A stretch of DNA of 38,532 nucleotides from VMDJ01 sp965659945 (GCA_965659945.1 CBFHYJ010000011.1:1-38532); one strand, 5' to 3'; positions 1 to 8,488 are shown, numbered from the stretch's first letter. Made by a program: numbers and translations. The notes: generated from the letters alone by a model not told the origin.

Positions 1-320
1 CCAAATACATCTGTCTTCAAATTCTTCAAATTTACGCCATCAGACATGATGATAGATTTTGTGTCGTAACCACTTAAAGCAGCGCAAGAAGGCGCCGTCA
101 TCGCAGTTAAGAAGTTTTTCATGTCAAAGTTTGCTGGAATAAGAAGTTGATCCTTGTAACCACGACACTCTTTGACAGGCACATTCATCCAATCAGTGAA
201 CCCAGCATATATTTCAACTTTTTTCTTTGGCTCTGGCGTCTCCTCCGTTTCCGTCAGGGAACCACAACCACTTATGAGGCCAACGAAAAGGATTGAGAAT
301 AATTTCGAATACGCTTTCAT
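1..320 (-). CDS. Putative lipoprotein, 3' part beyond window edge
   Basis: This reading frame runs off the left edge of the window, so only the N-terminal part is visible (about 106 residues). It begins MKAYSKLFSILFVGLISGCG, a lipoprotein signal peptide with lipobox ISGC, followed by a Glu/Lys/Pro-rich linker and then an unrecognised domain containing two cysteines. An alternative in-frame ATG at 332 directly abuts the stop of the preceding FlgO-family gene, so the two are translationally close and surely co-transcribed. I chose the start at 320 because it gives a compact signal peptide. I do not recognise the family. The context suggests an outer-membrane or periplasmic accessory of the flagellum or envelope. 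Lipoprotein status is well supported; function is unknown. Confidence 0.7.
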   Translation of the reverse strand, partial: MKAYSKLFSILFVGLISGCGSLTETEETPEPKKKVEIYAGFTDWMNVPVKECRGYKDQLLIPANFDMKNFLTAMTAPSCAALSGYDTKSIIMSDGVNLKNLKTDVF

Positions 321-332
321 AAGACCAATCAT

Positions 333-1043
333 TTACTCAGAAACTTTAAATGTTTTTAAAGTACTTGTTTTAAGTTTCAAAGGTATCTCTACTTGGCTTA
401 ACTTATGAATAAAATCATCTTCCAAATACCGCATTTGTGCTGAAGAGACTAATTGCCCAGTTTTGAGATTTACTACACGCATATTGACAAGCACACCGTC
501 GTTTGTCTTTGAGTATGTCCCACTTATCACATTATCCACATGTTGATACGCTTCTAAGTCATCCGCGTGTCGCGTAAGGATGTAGCCACCTTCTTTAGTC
601 GTCTTAATCCTGCCATTCTTTCGCATTTCAAAAACATTCCACCCAGCAATATGCAATTGATGAAGCATATGCTCAGTAATGAGGCGACCTAAGTGGCTAG
701 TTTTATTTGGATTATGTAAATCAGTAATTGAAGTTAAAACCGTGTTTTGTATTTTTAGATTTGCAGCTGAATTTCGTTCAATTTGATCAGCCAGAAAATG
801 TATACCAGAATTGAACGCTCCTGCAGATGACGAAGCGGATTTAGTCAAAATTGGGTCATATTTAACACTATTGTTATAGGCCTTTTCCCTTGGACTCTCA
901 ACCTGAGGGCTCTCTATCGGTTTTCCATTTGACCCAAGGGATGGCTCAAAAGCAGATGACATCTTTTCAGACAAAGCACAGCCATAAACGCCTATCATGA
1001 CAAGCAAAAGAATAGTTAATCTAAAAAAGGAACGCCCAGTCAT
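333..1043 (-). CDS. flgO: FlgO-family outer-membrane lipoprotein
   Basis: In Vibrio, FlgO is an outer-membrane lipoprotein needed for normal flagellar stability and motility, acting with FlgP and FlgT. The protein starts MTGRSFFRLTILLLVMIGVYGC, a lipoprotein signal with Cys at the end of a hydrophobic stretch. It then has a low-complexity linker and, from about residue 90 to 215, a FlgO-type domain: a predicted strand with LTSITDLHNPNKTSHLGRL, then GW.V.E.R, a stretch on 'ILTRHADDL', and VISGTYSKTNDGVLVNMRVV. The ATG at 1043 overlaps the stop of the upstream gene (ATGA); a GTG at 1052 is a weaker alternative. The gene is second in a three-gene operon behind a probable FliA promoter and lies 7.6 kb from flgP/flgT. 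Family assignment is by remembered domain pattern, so other LPP20/FlgO-like lipoproteins are possible. Confidence 0.68.
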   Translation of the reverse strand: MTGRSFFRLTILLLVMIGVYGCALSEKMSSAFEPSLGSNGKPIESPQVESPREKAYNNSVKYDPILTKSASSSAGAFNSGIHFLADQIERNSAANLKIQNTVLTSITDLHNPNKTSHLGRLITEHMLHQLHIAGWNVFEMRKNGRIKTTKEGGYILTRHADDLEAYQHVDNVISGTYSKTNDGVLVNMRVVNLKTGQLVSSAQMRYLEDDFIHKLSQVEIPLKLKTSTLKTFKVSE

Positions 1044-1483
1044 TGCTTGCACTCAATTAACTTGGCGCCACCCAGCAAAGTATCAGCCGGCGCACTTTCT
1101 GAATTGATAGATGGACCATAAACTACACGATCCACCTGAAGCGACAAGTCGTTACGATCGGGAATATGTGCTCGATATTGAACAGGGTAATCATTATTTA
1201 ACGATGGGTATGTGGTCGCCCTTGTGTAAGCAGTTTGGGGCTGCTTTTTCCAACACCCTTCATTATCTAATTCTTTTACTTGAGTCTTAGTCGCATTTTT
1301 TTGCTTTAGCTCACCAGGATTAACACCCTCCTCTTTAGAAGCATTGGTGTCTGATGTTGAATCAGTTTGAAAAAAATTTTTTACCCCATCAAGCACATTT
1401 CCTAAAGTCACAGGCTTATCCTCCTCGGCATACGCTAAAGACGAAATTGCAAATAAAGCTATTAATGTAATGACGAATTTCAT
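1040..1483 (-). CDS. Secreted protein of unknown function, first gene of flgO-like operon
   Basis: This is a 147-residue protein with a clear Sec signal peptide (MKFVITLIALFAISSLAYA, cleavage after AYA). The mature part has an acidic Ser/Thr/Lys-rich stretch (residues about 40-65) and a more ordered C-terminal half with two cysteines (in the motif EGCWKK and in the terminal ECKQ) that could form a disulfide. It has no recognised domain. It heads the operon with the FlgO-family lipoprotein, whose ATG overlaps its stop by four bases. A FliA-type promoter lies 33 bases upstream, so it is likely expressed late in flagellar assembly. A role as a periplasmic partner of the outer-ring lipoproteins is inference from position only. 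Confidence 0.75.
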   Translation of the reverse strand: MKFVITLIALFAISSLAYAEEDKPVTLGNVLDGVKNFFQTDSTSDTNASKEEGVNPGELKQKNATKTQVKELDNEGCWKKQPQTAYTRATTYPSLNNDYPVQYRAHIPDRNDLSLQVDRVVYGPSINSESAPADTLLGGAKLIECKQ

Positions 1484-1515
1484 TTTTACAGATTGTTAAA
1501 TTCCTTATTTTATAC

Positions 1516-1542
1516 ATATCGGCAGCTACCAATAAAAATGTA
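1516..1542 (-). promoter_or_regulatory. Candidate FliA (sigma-28) promoter of the flgO-like operon
   Basis: On the minus strand the sequence reads TACA, a 15-base spacer, then GCCGATAT. The sigma-28 consensus is TAAA-N15-GCCGATAA, so the -10 element matches 7 of 8 bases and the -35 matches 3 of 4. It ends 33 bases before the start of the secreted protein gene at 1483. The spacing and position are right for a class of late flagellar genes. Confidence 0.62.
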
Positions 1543-1606
1543 ATTTTGCTGCACTTTTTATGAGTAAAAATTCATGTAAAACATAGACTTGTGGTATAAA
1601 TGTTTA

Positions 1607-1960
1607 ATGAATTCTGATGTTGGATTTTTACTCGCCTTAACGTTCTTGCCTGTACTTTTTTGGGTACTAGGTAGAGTTCTATATGCGCACTGGCTAGTGG
1701 AACGCCACAATCGAAACACCACGCCCCTAAAAGAATTTTCTTCGCATCCTAGCCAACACGACTACCGTTTGGCTAAAGCCCACACATTGAGCATTCGATT
1801 GACAAAATCTCTCTTAATAACGACTGCAAAAGCTCTATCAGTCGTGATGATGTTTTCAATCAAAACTAACAAAATATTGATAACTAATGGATTGAACGGA
1901 CTCTCTAGGGTAAGTAGCTTGCTGAAGCGAAAACTCAACCGCAAAGCTTTAAAAAATTAG
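1607..1960 (+). CDS. Small single-pass membrane protein, unknown
   Basis: This is a 117-residue protein from the ATG at 1607; an in-frame TTG at 1589 would add six residues. Residues 5-30 form one hydrophobic segment (MNSDVGFLLALTFLPVLFWV). The rest is basic and hydrophilic, with a Lys/Arg-rich tail (LLKRKLNRKALKN). Such a tail would be cytoplasmic and could touch nucleic acid or phospholipid. It runs divergently from the flgO-like operon and ends three bases from the stop of the convergent gene that follows. I do not recognise a family. The long open frame and consistent codon use support a real gene, but there is no functional clue. Confidence 0.55.
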   Translation: MNSDVGFLLALTFLPVLFWVLGRVLYAHWLVERHNRNTTPLKEFSSHPSQHDYRLAKAHTLSIRLTKSLLITTAKALSVVMMFSIKTNKILITNGLNGLSRVSSLLKRKLNRKALKN

Positions 1961-1963
1961 CTG

Positions 1964-2512
1964 TCAAAACCTGTAGGCAGCTTGATTCTTTGCACGTTCA
2001 ATCAATAACTTGATTGAATCTCTTATAGAGTTTCTTCTACACATTTTTATTGCTTGGTGATTGAAGTCAACGAACCAATTCATATCCATTGACGCCTCTT
2101 TTACCACCGCTTCCCTCAAGGATTTAGCGACTTTGTTACTAAACGATTGATTTTTGTGCCAGAACAAGATGGCGGATCCGCCATCGAAGCTAACTTTCAC
2201 TCCATATTCGTTATCTTTCAAAATTGGAAAGCTCGATTTAGCTTGAAGAGAAATGAGTAAACCGGAAAACATCAAGATAAGAAAAAGTCCAATACTAATC
2301 TCTGTTACAGAATAACTACTCGAATGGTTATAGAAGAAAATCCCCATAATCACTGACATCAAAATAACAACGCTAAAGCCAATTCGGAAAGCCTTTTTGC
2401 GCTCATCTTCATTGACGTCATTTCCGACACGCTCAATCGTTGATACGCGCAAAATATCTGACAAAGTGAGAGAATCGCCTTTATGAATAAGAACTGAATT
2501 TACAACCTGCAT
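1964..2512 (-). CDS. Two-helix membrane protein, possibly DUF6232-like
   Basis: This is a 182-residue protein from the ATG at 2512, which has a good Shine-Dalgarno (GGAAGGAAAT); an upstream TTG at 2524 is less likely. It starts with a short hydrophilic domain (residues 1-40), followed by two membrane helices at about 43-61 and 73-90 separated by a short loop. A hydrophilic C-terminal domain of about 90 residues contains a WF motif and many Lys/Arg. The arrangement resembles small DUF6232-type proteins, but I am not certain of that. It lies just past rlpA in the same direction, separated by 72 bases carrying a short direct repeat, so it may be read through from the fliA operon. Function unknown. 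Confidence 0.65.
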   Translation of the reverse strand: MQVVNSVLIHKGDSLTLSDILRVSTIERVGNDVNEDERKKAFRIGFSVVILMSVIMGIFFYNHSSSYSVTEISIGLFLILMFSGLLISLQAKSSFPILKDNEYGVKVSFDGGSAILFWHKNQSFSNKVAKSLREAVVKEASMDMNWFVDFNHQAIKMCRRNSIRDSIKLLIERAKNQAAYRF

Positions 2513-2552
2513 ATTTCCTTCCAATGGAACTAACTTCTGTCTTGTTCGGCCA

Positions 2553-2584
2553 ATTTCCGATTTCTTGAGTGTGATTTCCGATTT
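2553..2584. repeat. Short direct repeat ATTTCCGATTT, two copies
   Basis: The 11-mer ATTTCCGATTT occurs at 2553-2563 and again at 2574-2584, a period of 21 bases (two helical turns). It lies between the rlpA stop and the next gene. Spacing of two turns on one DNA face is typical of a protein-binding site, but no regulator is identified. Confidence 0.5.
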
Positions 2585-3397
2585 TTAACGTAAATGCATT
2601 TGTAGCTGGTAAACATTAATCTGTAGCAACTGCTCCGATACACTATCTGCTAACTCAAGAGAATTAATCGGTCCCACTTGCACACGATAGACTTTACCCT
2701 GTTCAGTTTTTGCCTTATCTACGATAACAGGTCGCTTTAAGTACCGTTGCATTTGAGCTCTAACTGTTATGGCCGCCTCTTCATTCCCAAAGCTAGCTAA
2801 CTGTAAATAAATTCTTGTCTTATCATCCAAAACTGGTTTTTTCTTTTTATCAACCAATTGCGGTAAGCGTGGATCAATCGCACTCACCTCGACTAACGCA
2901 GTACCTTTATCAAGCATGTCGAGCCTGCTTGCTGCCGTGTAGGACAAATCAATAATACGATTAGCGTGAAATGGCCCTCTATCGTTAACACGAACAACAA
3001 TACTAAGATCATTTTCTAGGTTGGTTACGCGCACATAAGTAGGTAATGGCAATGTTTTATGGGCCGCGGTCATGCCAAACATATCGTATTCATCACCCAT
3101 AGCAGTTTTTCTTCCATGAAAAAGCGTGCCATACCAAGAAGCCACACCCTGCTCTACATACCCTAAAGCTGTCTTCATCGGTTCATAGTCTTTACCGCGA
3201 ATCGTATAGGGCCGCAGGCTTATCGGATAAATTTTTTCCACTCTCGGCAAAGCATCTGCAACATGCGACATATCAGGCAGACCTTTGGGTGGGCCATCGC
3301 CTTTCAAATCATTTAAAGCTGACTTAGCAAAAATTACGTTTGGTATAAAATACAGAATTGCCGCACATGCAATCCAAAAGGGTTTAATACGGCACAT
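2585..3397 (-). CDS. rlpA: RlpA-like septal/peptidoglycan lytic protein with SPOR domain
   Basis: RlpA proteins are lytic transglycosylases that cleave peptidoglycan glycan strands lacking stem peptides; their SPOR domain targets them to such denuded septal glycans. Here a signal peptide (residues 1-24, no convincing lipobox) is followed by the double-psi beta-barrel domain at about 82-176, with ASWYG, FHGRKTA, AAHKTLPLP and VRVNDRGPF. This includes conserved His113 and Asp139. A SPOR domain follows at about 190-268 (IYLQLASF and YRVQVGPI). The position usually held by Glu in the GE.YD motif is Asp (GDEYD, residues 101-105). The gene starts 8 bases after the fliA stop, so it belongs to the flhA-flhF-flhG-fliA operon, an unusual place for rlpA. 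Absence of an acyl-anchor Cys is also notable. Confidence 0.9.
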   Translation of the reverse strand: MCRIKPFWIACAAILYFIPNVIFAKSALNDLKGDGPPKGLPDMSHVADALPRVEKIYPISLRPYTIRGKDYEPMKTALGYVEQGVASWYGTLFHGRKTAMGDEYDMFGMTAAHKTLPLPTYVRVTNLENDLSIVVRVNDRGPFHANRIIDLSYTAASRLDMLDKGTALVEVSAIDPRLPQLVDKKKKPVLDDKTRIYLQLASFGNEEAAITVRAQMQRYLKRPVIVDKAKTEQGKVYRVQVGPINSLELADSVSEQLLQINVYQLQMHLR

Positions 3398-3405
3398 CTC
3401 ACTGA

Positions 3406-4125
3406 CTAAATATGGACTTCAAGCGCAGCTTTAAGCTTTTTAATCGACTGACGTTGTATTTGGCATACTCGAGATTCAGTTACACCGATAACTAAAGCAA
3501 TTTCTTTCAGATTCATTTCTTCGTTGTAATACAACGAGAAAATTAATTGTTCACGCTCTGGAAGTTTTGAAATCTCATCAGCTAATGAATCCCTAAACTG
3601 ATCCTCACCTAGTTGCTCCGTTACGCTAAGGCCATCAAAACGTAATTCAGTTTCACCCTGCTCACCATCATCATTTTCTGTCAGAGAGATAGTTTGATAA
3701 TCATGATTTTTTCCGACATTTTGATGGAATTCATCGAGTGACAAGCCCATGTAATCTGCAAGCTCAGCATCTTGAGCAACTCGACCGATTTTTTGCTCTA
3801 ACTCAGCTCTAGCTGAAGAAATATCACGAATACTCGTCATGACACTTCTCGGCAAGCTACTATTTCGTCTTACCTCATCAATCATCGCGCCCCGAATGCG
3901 TATGCGTGCGAATGTTTCGAATTGAGCACCTTTGGATGCATCAAAGTTCTTATCGGCTTCAAGCAAACCCATCATACCAACCTGCAAAAGATCATCTAAC
4001 TCTACACTTGATGGCAACCGAGCAATCAAATGTAAAGCGACTTGTTTGACTAGAGGTGAAAATTCCTCAAGCACAGCCGCAGCTTGGCGTTGATCGTTCT
4101 CTTTGTAGAGTGAAAGATCATGCAT
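3406..4125 (-). CDS. fliA: Flagellar sigma factor FliA (sigma-28)
   Basis: FliA directs RNA polymerase to late flagellar promoters such as those of flagellin and outer-ring genes. The 239-residue length is typical. Visible landmarks are region 2 (DDLLQVGMMGLLEA and GAQFETFARIRIRGAMIDEVR-type sequence at about residues 43-88), region 3 (LPRSV through the helix at about 90-140), and region 4 with the helix-turn-helix (MNLKEIALVIGVTESRVCQI, about 200-222). Its ATG shares one base with the flhG stop (TGATG), indicating translational coupling. Three FliA-type promoters are recognisable in this window, in front of the flgO-like operon, flgP and fliS. No anti-sigma factor FlgM is encoded here. Confidence 0.97.
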   Translation of the reverse strand: MHDLSLYKENDQRQAAAVLEEFSPLVKQVALHLIARLPSSVELDDLLQVGMMGLLEADKNFDASKGAQFETFARIRIRGAMIDEVRRNSSLPRSVMTSIRDISSARAELEQKIGRVAQDAELADYMGLSLDEFHQNVGKNHDYQTISLTENDDGEQGETELRFDGLSVTEQLGEDQFRDSLADEISKLPEREQLIFSLYYNEEMNLKEIALVIGVTESRVCQIQRQSIKKLKAALEVHI

Positions 4126-4946
4126 CAGTTGGCCGCTCTCTCAATGAATCTCTCAACAAAAAACTCAAGTTGTCCGCGAGCAGACTTAGGCTTTGGAAGT
4201 TTCTCAAGTTGTTCTGCAACTCGTTGATAAGCGATGCCGGAAAGTGAAGAAGGAGACATATCTAAAACAGCCTTTTGGGCTTTATTTGCTTCTTTAATTC
4301 TTCGATCTAGAGGGATGGCATCTAAATAATTCACGCCTCCACCCAAGAATTGCTCCGCCACTCGGTTCAACTTTTCAAAAAGCTGTTTACCATGAGGCAA
4401 AGAGTCAACCATATTAGAAAGGACCCAAATGTTTTCAACATCATAATCTCGACGCATCACTTTTATCATGGCATATGCATCCGTGATTGAACTTGGCTCA
4501 TCCAAAACAACCACGACAACATGATGAGCTGCTTGCAAGAACGACAAAACACCCGATGAAATGCCCGCAGCAGTATCTACAACAAGGTAATCATAATCAT
4601 CATGTAGTTGGCTAAATGCTTGAATAAGGTGACCTACCTCAATCTCGTCAAGCTGAGCCATTTTTTGAATACCTGAAGACGAAGGAACAATCGATATACC
4701 AGCAGGCCCTTGAATTAAGATTTCTTCAACTGTCTTTTCACCACGAATCACATGAGACAAATTAAAAGGCGCATGCAACCCAACCATAACATCCACGTTA
4801 GCTAGCCCAAGATCAGCATCCAACAAGAGAACTTTGTTTCCCGCTTGCTGCAACGCAACGGCAATATTGACAGAGGCATTGGTTTTACCCACCCCGCCTT
4901 TACCACTTGTTAGGGCAATAACTTGAATTTGTGACTGTTCAGACAT
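4125..4946 (-). CDS. flhG: Flagellar number regulator FlhG (FleN), MinD-like ATPase
   Basis: FlhG is a membrane-associated ParA/MinD-family ATPase that limits the number of polar flagella by opposing FlhF and, in Pseudomonas and Vibrio, by antagonising the FleQ/FlrA activator. The deviant Walker A SGKGGVGKT occupies residues 14-22. DADLGLANVDV follows at 43-53 and the switch II motif VVDTAAG lies near 121-127. The C-terminal region is helical and ends with an amphipathic segment (EFFVERFIERAAN) suited to membrane binding. It sits between flhF (18-base gap) and fliA (one-base overlap), the canonical order in polar flagellates. Confidence 0.96.
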   Translation of the reverse strand: MSEQSQIQVIALTSGKGGVGKTNASVNIAVALQQAGNKVLLLDADLGLANVDVMVGLHAPFNLSHVIRGEKTVEEILIQGPAGISIVPSSSGIQKMAQLDEIEVGHLIQAFSQLHDDYDYLVVDTAAGISSGVLSFLQAAHHVVVVVLDEPSSITDAYAMIKVMRRDYDVENIWVLSNMVDSLPHGKQLFEKLNRVAEQFLGGGVNYLDAIPLDRRIKEANKAQKAVLDMSPSSLSGIAYQRVAEQLEKLPKPKSARGQLEFFVERFIERAAN

Positions 4947-4964
4947 AGGTACAAATCTTGGCGA

Positions 4965-6293
4965 TTAAGCCGCACTCGCCTGCTGCGATTGAGCCGGTTT
5001 TTCCCTCTCAATATTTTGCTCGATTGAGAAGCACTTATCAATCAATTGACCAGGACTAAACGATTGATAGTCACTAGGAATTTCCTGGCCACAACTCACG
5101 CCAATTAAACCTAAACCTGAGTTACGCAATGTGGATATAACACCACCAAGAACCATTGCCTCATCAAGCTTAGTAATGATCGATCCGCAGACCAAATCGT
5201 CGACATCTTGACAAATCTTATCGTTACTAGCACTTTGACTATTAGCAGACAATGTAAGCACCACATTCAATTTAGGGTGACTTGATTTCAATGCTTCGCA
5301 ATTCACTCGCAAACTATCGTTACAAAGACTAACACCTGCAGTATCGATCAAAACAATGCGCTTATGCTCAACCTCACATAATCTTTCTCGAAGTTCAGCC
5401 GTATTTGATGCATTGACAACATTTACACCAAGCATCATGCCAAATAATTTCATCTGCTCTTTTGAGCCGATACGATTGTGGTCTAGCGTAATTAAGGCGA
5501 CTTCATCTTTTCCATATTTTAATGCCGCTTGAGATGCCAATTTAGCAATAGTAGTTGTTTTACCAACACCAGAAAGTCCGACAAAGGCATAAATACCTCC
5601 ATCATAAATTGGATCAACTGTGGAATTAACCATGGCCACATTTAACCAAGCGACTGTTTTCTTCCAAAAATCTCTTTTGCGACCCTGAGATAGAACCTCT
5701 TTTTGAATGGTGTCTATATGCTCAGCTGAAACAGCCTGCGATTCCAACTTTTCGATAATATGTTTAGCATCTACACTAAGAGCTTCGCGTTCATTTCGTG
5801 CTGTCATATCAAGATGTGTTTTAAACATATCTCGCAATTGACTCATCTCAAACTTAATGTCTTCTAGATCGCTACTCTCTGCCACTAGCGCCGGGTTCTC
5901 TACAACATCTTCTCTCTCAACCGCTGGTTTGGTTTTTTCGAGTAGTTTTCTGACTTGCTCAATACTTTCTTGCTCACTTAAAGGCTCACAATGCCTTAAA
6001 GAATTAGCATCGTCAGCTTTTTTACGCGCTTCCATCCACGCTACCGTCGGAGCACTCTTCGCTTCATCTGGAGCATGGATTTTTTTATTATCAATTACTT
6101 TTGCTTTACCAACACCCGACTCAGGATCATCTTGCAAATTGTAGCTTCCATCATTGAGATCAATAGCAACCATGATCTCAACCTGCTTGCCGACACGCTT
6201 ATTCGACAAAATAACCACATCTTCACCGTACTGTTCTTTGATTATCTCAAATGCTGTACGGGTATCTTTTTCAACGATACGTTTGATATTCAT
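4965..6293 (-). CDS. flhF: Flagellar polar-placement GTPase FlhF
   Basis: FlhF is an SRP-type GTPase that marks the cell pole for flagellum assembly. The 442-residue protein shows the usual B domain (acidic and low-complexity, about 1-140), an N helical bundle (about 150-225) and a G domain. G-domain motifs are the P-loop GLSGVGKTTT (239-248), DTAG (317-320) and TKLDEA (about 375-380). The G2-type motif reads DHNRIGSKEQ (271-280) where many FlhF proteins have DTYRIGA.EQ, a modest deviation next to the nucleotide site. It lies between flhA (16-base gap) and flhG, with which it acts as an antagonistic pair. Confidence 0.96.
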   Translation of the reverse strand: MNIKRIVEKDTRTAFEIIKEQYGEDVVILSNKRVGKQVEIMVAIDLNDGSYNLQDDPESGVGKAKVIDNKKIHAPDEAKSAPTVAWMEARKKADDANSLRHCEPLSEQESIEQVRKLLEKTKPAVEREDVVENPALVAESSDLEDIKFEMSQLRDMFKTHLDMTARNEREALSVDAKHIIEKLESQAVSAEHIDTIQKEVLSQGRKRDFWKKTVAWLNVAMVNSTVDPIYDGGIYAFVGLSGVGKTTTIAKLASQAALKYGKDEVALITLDHNRIGSKEQMKLFGMMLGVNVVNASNTAELRERLCEVEHKRIVLIDTAGVSLCNDSLRVNCEALKSSHPKLNVVLTLSANSQSASNDKICQDVDDLVCGSIITKLDEAMVLGGVISTLRNSGLGLIGVSCGQEIPSDYQSFSPGQLIDKCFSIEQNIEREKPAQSQQASAA

Positions 6294-6309
6294 CGCAATC
6301 CTCTCTTAC

Positions 6310-8433
6310 CTACTCGTTAGGTAACTGCTCTGCGCCTTTGCGCTCAATCGTTCTGACCACCTTAATACCTTGCTCATCTGGAATTTCATTAAATCCAAGT
6401 ACTGCAAGACCCGGGACACGGTGACGGACAAACTTCGCCACCCAAGGACGAATACTGGGTGACACAATTAAGATAGGCTGAATGCCCTGCTCAACCAAAT
6501 CCTCACTCGCGTGATAAAGATTCGTAAGCAACTGTTCAGCCAGATTTGGTTCTAGATTTTCGCCATTCTCAGCACCTTGCTGAAGAATCGTATGCAATAG
6601 CTGTTCAAGATCAGGCTCTAGCGTCATTACTGACATATCCTCACCAATTTCAGCCAATGACTGAACAATCATACGACCAAGGCTTGGGCGAACCGCTGAC
6701 GTTAGCTGATCAGGATCTTGAGTTTTATCCGCATGATGTGAAAGAACCTCAACAATACCTTTCATATTACGAATTGGAACACCTTCATCGAGTAGATTCT
6801 GTAGAACAGCGGTAAAGACACCCAATGAAATTTTCTTAGGCACAAGACTCTCAACAAGCTTTGGTGCCGACGAAGCCAACTGATCAAGCAACTGCTGAGC
6901 TTCATCATGGCCCAATAAATCTTTAGCATTTTCCTGAAGAATCTTATTCAGATGCGTTGCCAACGTTGTCGATGCATCAACCACAGTAAAACCTAGTGTT
7001 TGCGCATACTCTTTTTGTGACACATCGATCCAGGTGGCTTCTAGACCAAATGCAGGATCACGAGTCTCCTTGCCACTCAATGTGCCATGAGTCACCCCAG
7101 GATTAATTGCCAACTCACGACCCGGCATCAGCTCACCCTGACCCCTAACAACACCATTGATATTGATTCGATATTGATTAGGCGAAAGATCTAGGTTGTC
7201 TCGGATATGAACGGTTTGAACTAAGAATCCAAGCTCATGTGATAACTTTTTCCGCACACCCTTGATACGTTGCATCAAATTTCCACCTTGCTCTTTATCA
7301 ATTAGCGGAATCAGGGCGTAACCGACCTCTAAACCAATCACATCAAGCTTGGGCACATCATCCCAAGATAACTCAGCTGTCTCACGCGCTTCACGCGCCT
7401 CTTCTTCAGAAATCTCCGGCTCTTCAGCCATCTTGTTAGTATTTTTAAAAGAGTAATAAGCCAAACCACCTGACATTGCAGCAAGCAGCAAAAACATCAT
7501 ATTCGGCATGCCGGGTATCATGCCCAAAATTAGCAATACCCCTGAAGTCACTGCCAATGGTTGGAAATGACCCATTTGCGTCGTCAGCTGGCTATGCATT
7601 TTTGTATCAGCTGATACACGAGTTACGATGATTGCGGTTGCAGTTGCCAACAATAATGATGGAATTTGGGCAACGAGACCGTCACCAATTGTCAAAAGAA
7701 CGTATGTTTGGGCCGCATTAGTAAAAGACATATCGTGAAAAGCGGTACCAATGATCAAACCACCAACCATGTTGATCATCAAAATAATCAGGCCCGCAAT
7801 GACGTCGCCTTTAACAAACTTACTTGCACCATCCATTGAACCGTAGAACTCTGACTCTGCAGCAACCTCTGCTCGACGTGTTTTTGCCTCTTCTTTGGTC
7901 AAAATCCCAGCATTTAAATCCGCATCGATAGCCATCTGCTTACCCGGCATCGCATCCAGGGTAAAGCGTGCTGTAACTTCAGATACTCGACCAGCACCTT
8001 TAGTGACAACCACGAAATTAATGATCATCAAAATTGAGAAAACGATAATACCGATCAGGTAGTTACCCGCGATAATGAACTCACCAAAAGCCTCAATCAC
8101 GTTACCCGCAGCATCTGGTCCAGTATGACCATCTACAAGCACAACGCGAGTTGAAGCAACGTTCAGCGCCAGACGGAGCAAGGTCGCAAACAGAAGAACT
8201 GTCGGGAAAGAGGAAAAATCCAGTGGCTTAAGCGCGCTGATACAGATCATCACGATGATCAGAGAAAGTGCAATATTTGCTGTGAAAAACAGGTCCAGCA
8301 AAATGGGAGGGAGCGGAATCACCATCATGACGATGATGCATAACAGCACCAACGGGATCGCTAACGACGACAAACCGGGCAAGGCGAAATTTCGCCAAAT
8401 ATTTGACAACTGAAGCGTCAGCGCATCGACCAT
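6310..8433 (-). CDS. flhA: Flagellar type III export gate protein FlhA
   Basis: FlhA forms the nonameric ring of the flagellar export gate and couples export to proton or sodium flow. The 707-residue length is normal. The N-terminal half has about eight membrane helices. It contains the family signature RFTLDAMPGKQMAIDADLNA at about residues 158-177. The C-terminal half is the cytoplasmic docking domain for chaperone-substrate complexes, starting near residue 360 (KLDVIGLEVGYALIPL). It is the first gene of a long minus-strand operon ending with rlpA. A sigma-54 element lies at 8589-8604, giving a leader of about 145 bases that contains a perfect 22-base inverted repeat. Confidence 0.97.
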   Translation of the reverse strand: MVDALTLQLSNIWRNFALPGLSSLAIPLVLLCIIVMMVIPLPPILLDLFFTANIALSLIIVMICISALKPLDFSSFPTVLLFATLLRLALNVASTRVVLVDGHTGPDAAGNVIEAFGEFIIAGNYLIGIIVFSILMIINFVVVTKGAGRVSEVTARFTLDAMPGKQMAIDADLNAGILTKEEAKTRRAEVAAESEFYGSMDGASKFVKGDVIAGLIILMINMVGGLIIGTAFHDMSFTNAAQTYVLLTIGDGLVAQIPSLLLATATAIIVTRVSADTKMHSQLTTQMGHFQPLAVTSGVLLILGMIPGMPNMMFLLLAAMSGGLAYYSFKNTNKMAEEPEISEEEAREARETAELSWDDVPKLDVIGLEVGYALIPLIDKEQGGNLMQRIKGVRKKLSHELGFLVQTVHIRDNLDLSPNQYRININGVVRGQGELMPGRELAINPGVTHGTLSGKETRDPAFGLEATWIDVSQKEYAQTLGFTVVDASTTLATHLNKILQENAKDLLGHDEAQQLLDQLASSAPKLVESLVPKKISLGVFTAVLQNLLDEGVPIRNMKGIVEVLSHHADKTQDPDQLTSAVRPSLGRMIVQSLAEIGEDMSVMTLEPDLEQLLHTILQQGAENGENLEPNLAEQLLTNLYHASEDLVEQGIQPILIVSPSIRPWVAKFVRHRVPGLAVLGFNEIPDEQGIKVVRTIERKGAEQLPNE

Positions 8434-8466
8434 GCTGATTGATCTACCCTAAAATCCCAAGATTTC

Positions 8467-8488
8467 ATTAATGTGTTTACACATTAAT
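8467..8488. promoter_or_regulatory. Perfect inverted repeat in the flhA leader (operator candidate)
   Basis: The core is TTAATGTGTTTACACATTAA at 8468-8487, flanked by one more A/T pair, giving 10-base arms around TT. It lies 34 bases upstream of the flhA start codon and downstream of the sigma-54 promoter. It closely resembles the palindrome in front of flrA at 29068-29087 in length, sequence and distance from the start codon. No T-run follows on either strand, so it is not a classical terminator. Confidence 0.7.
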
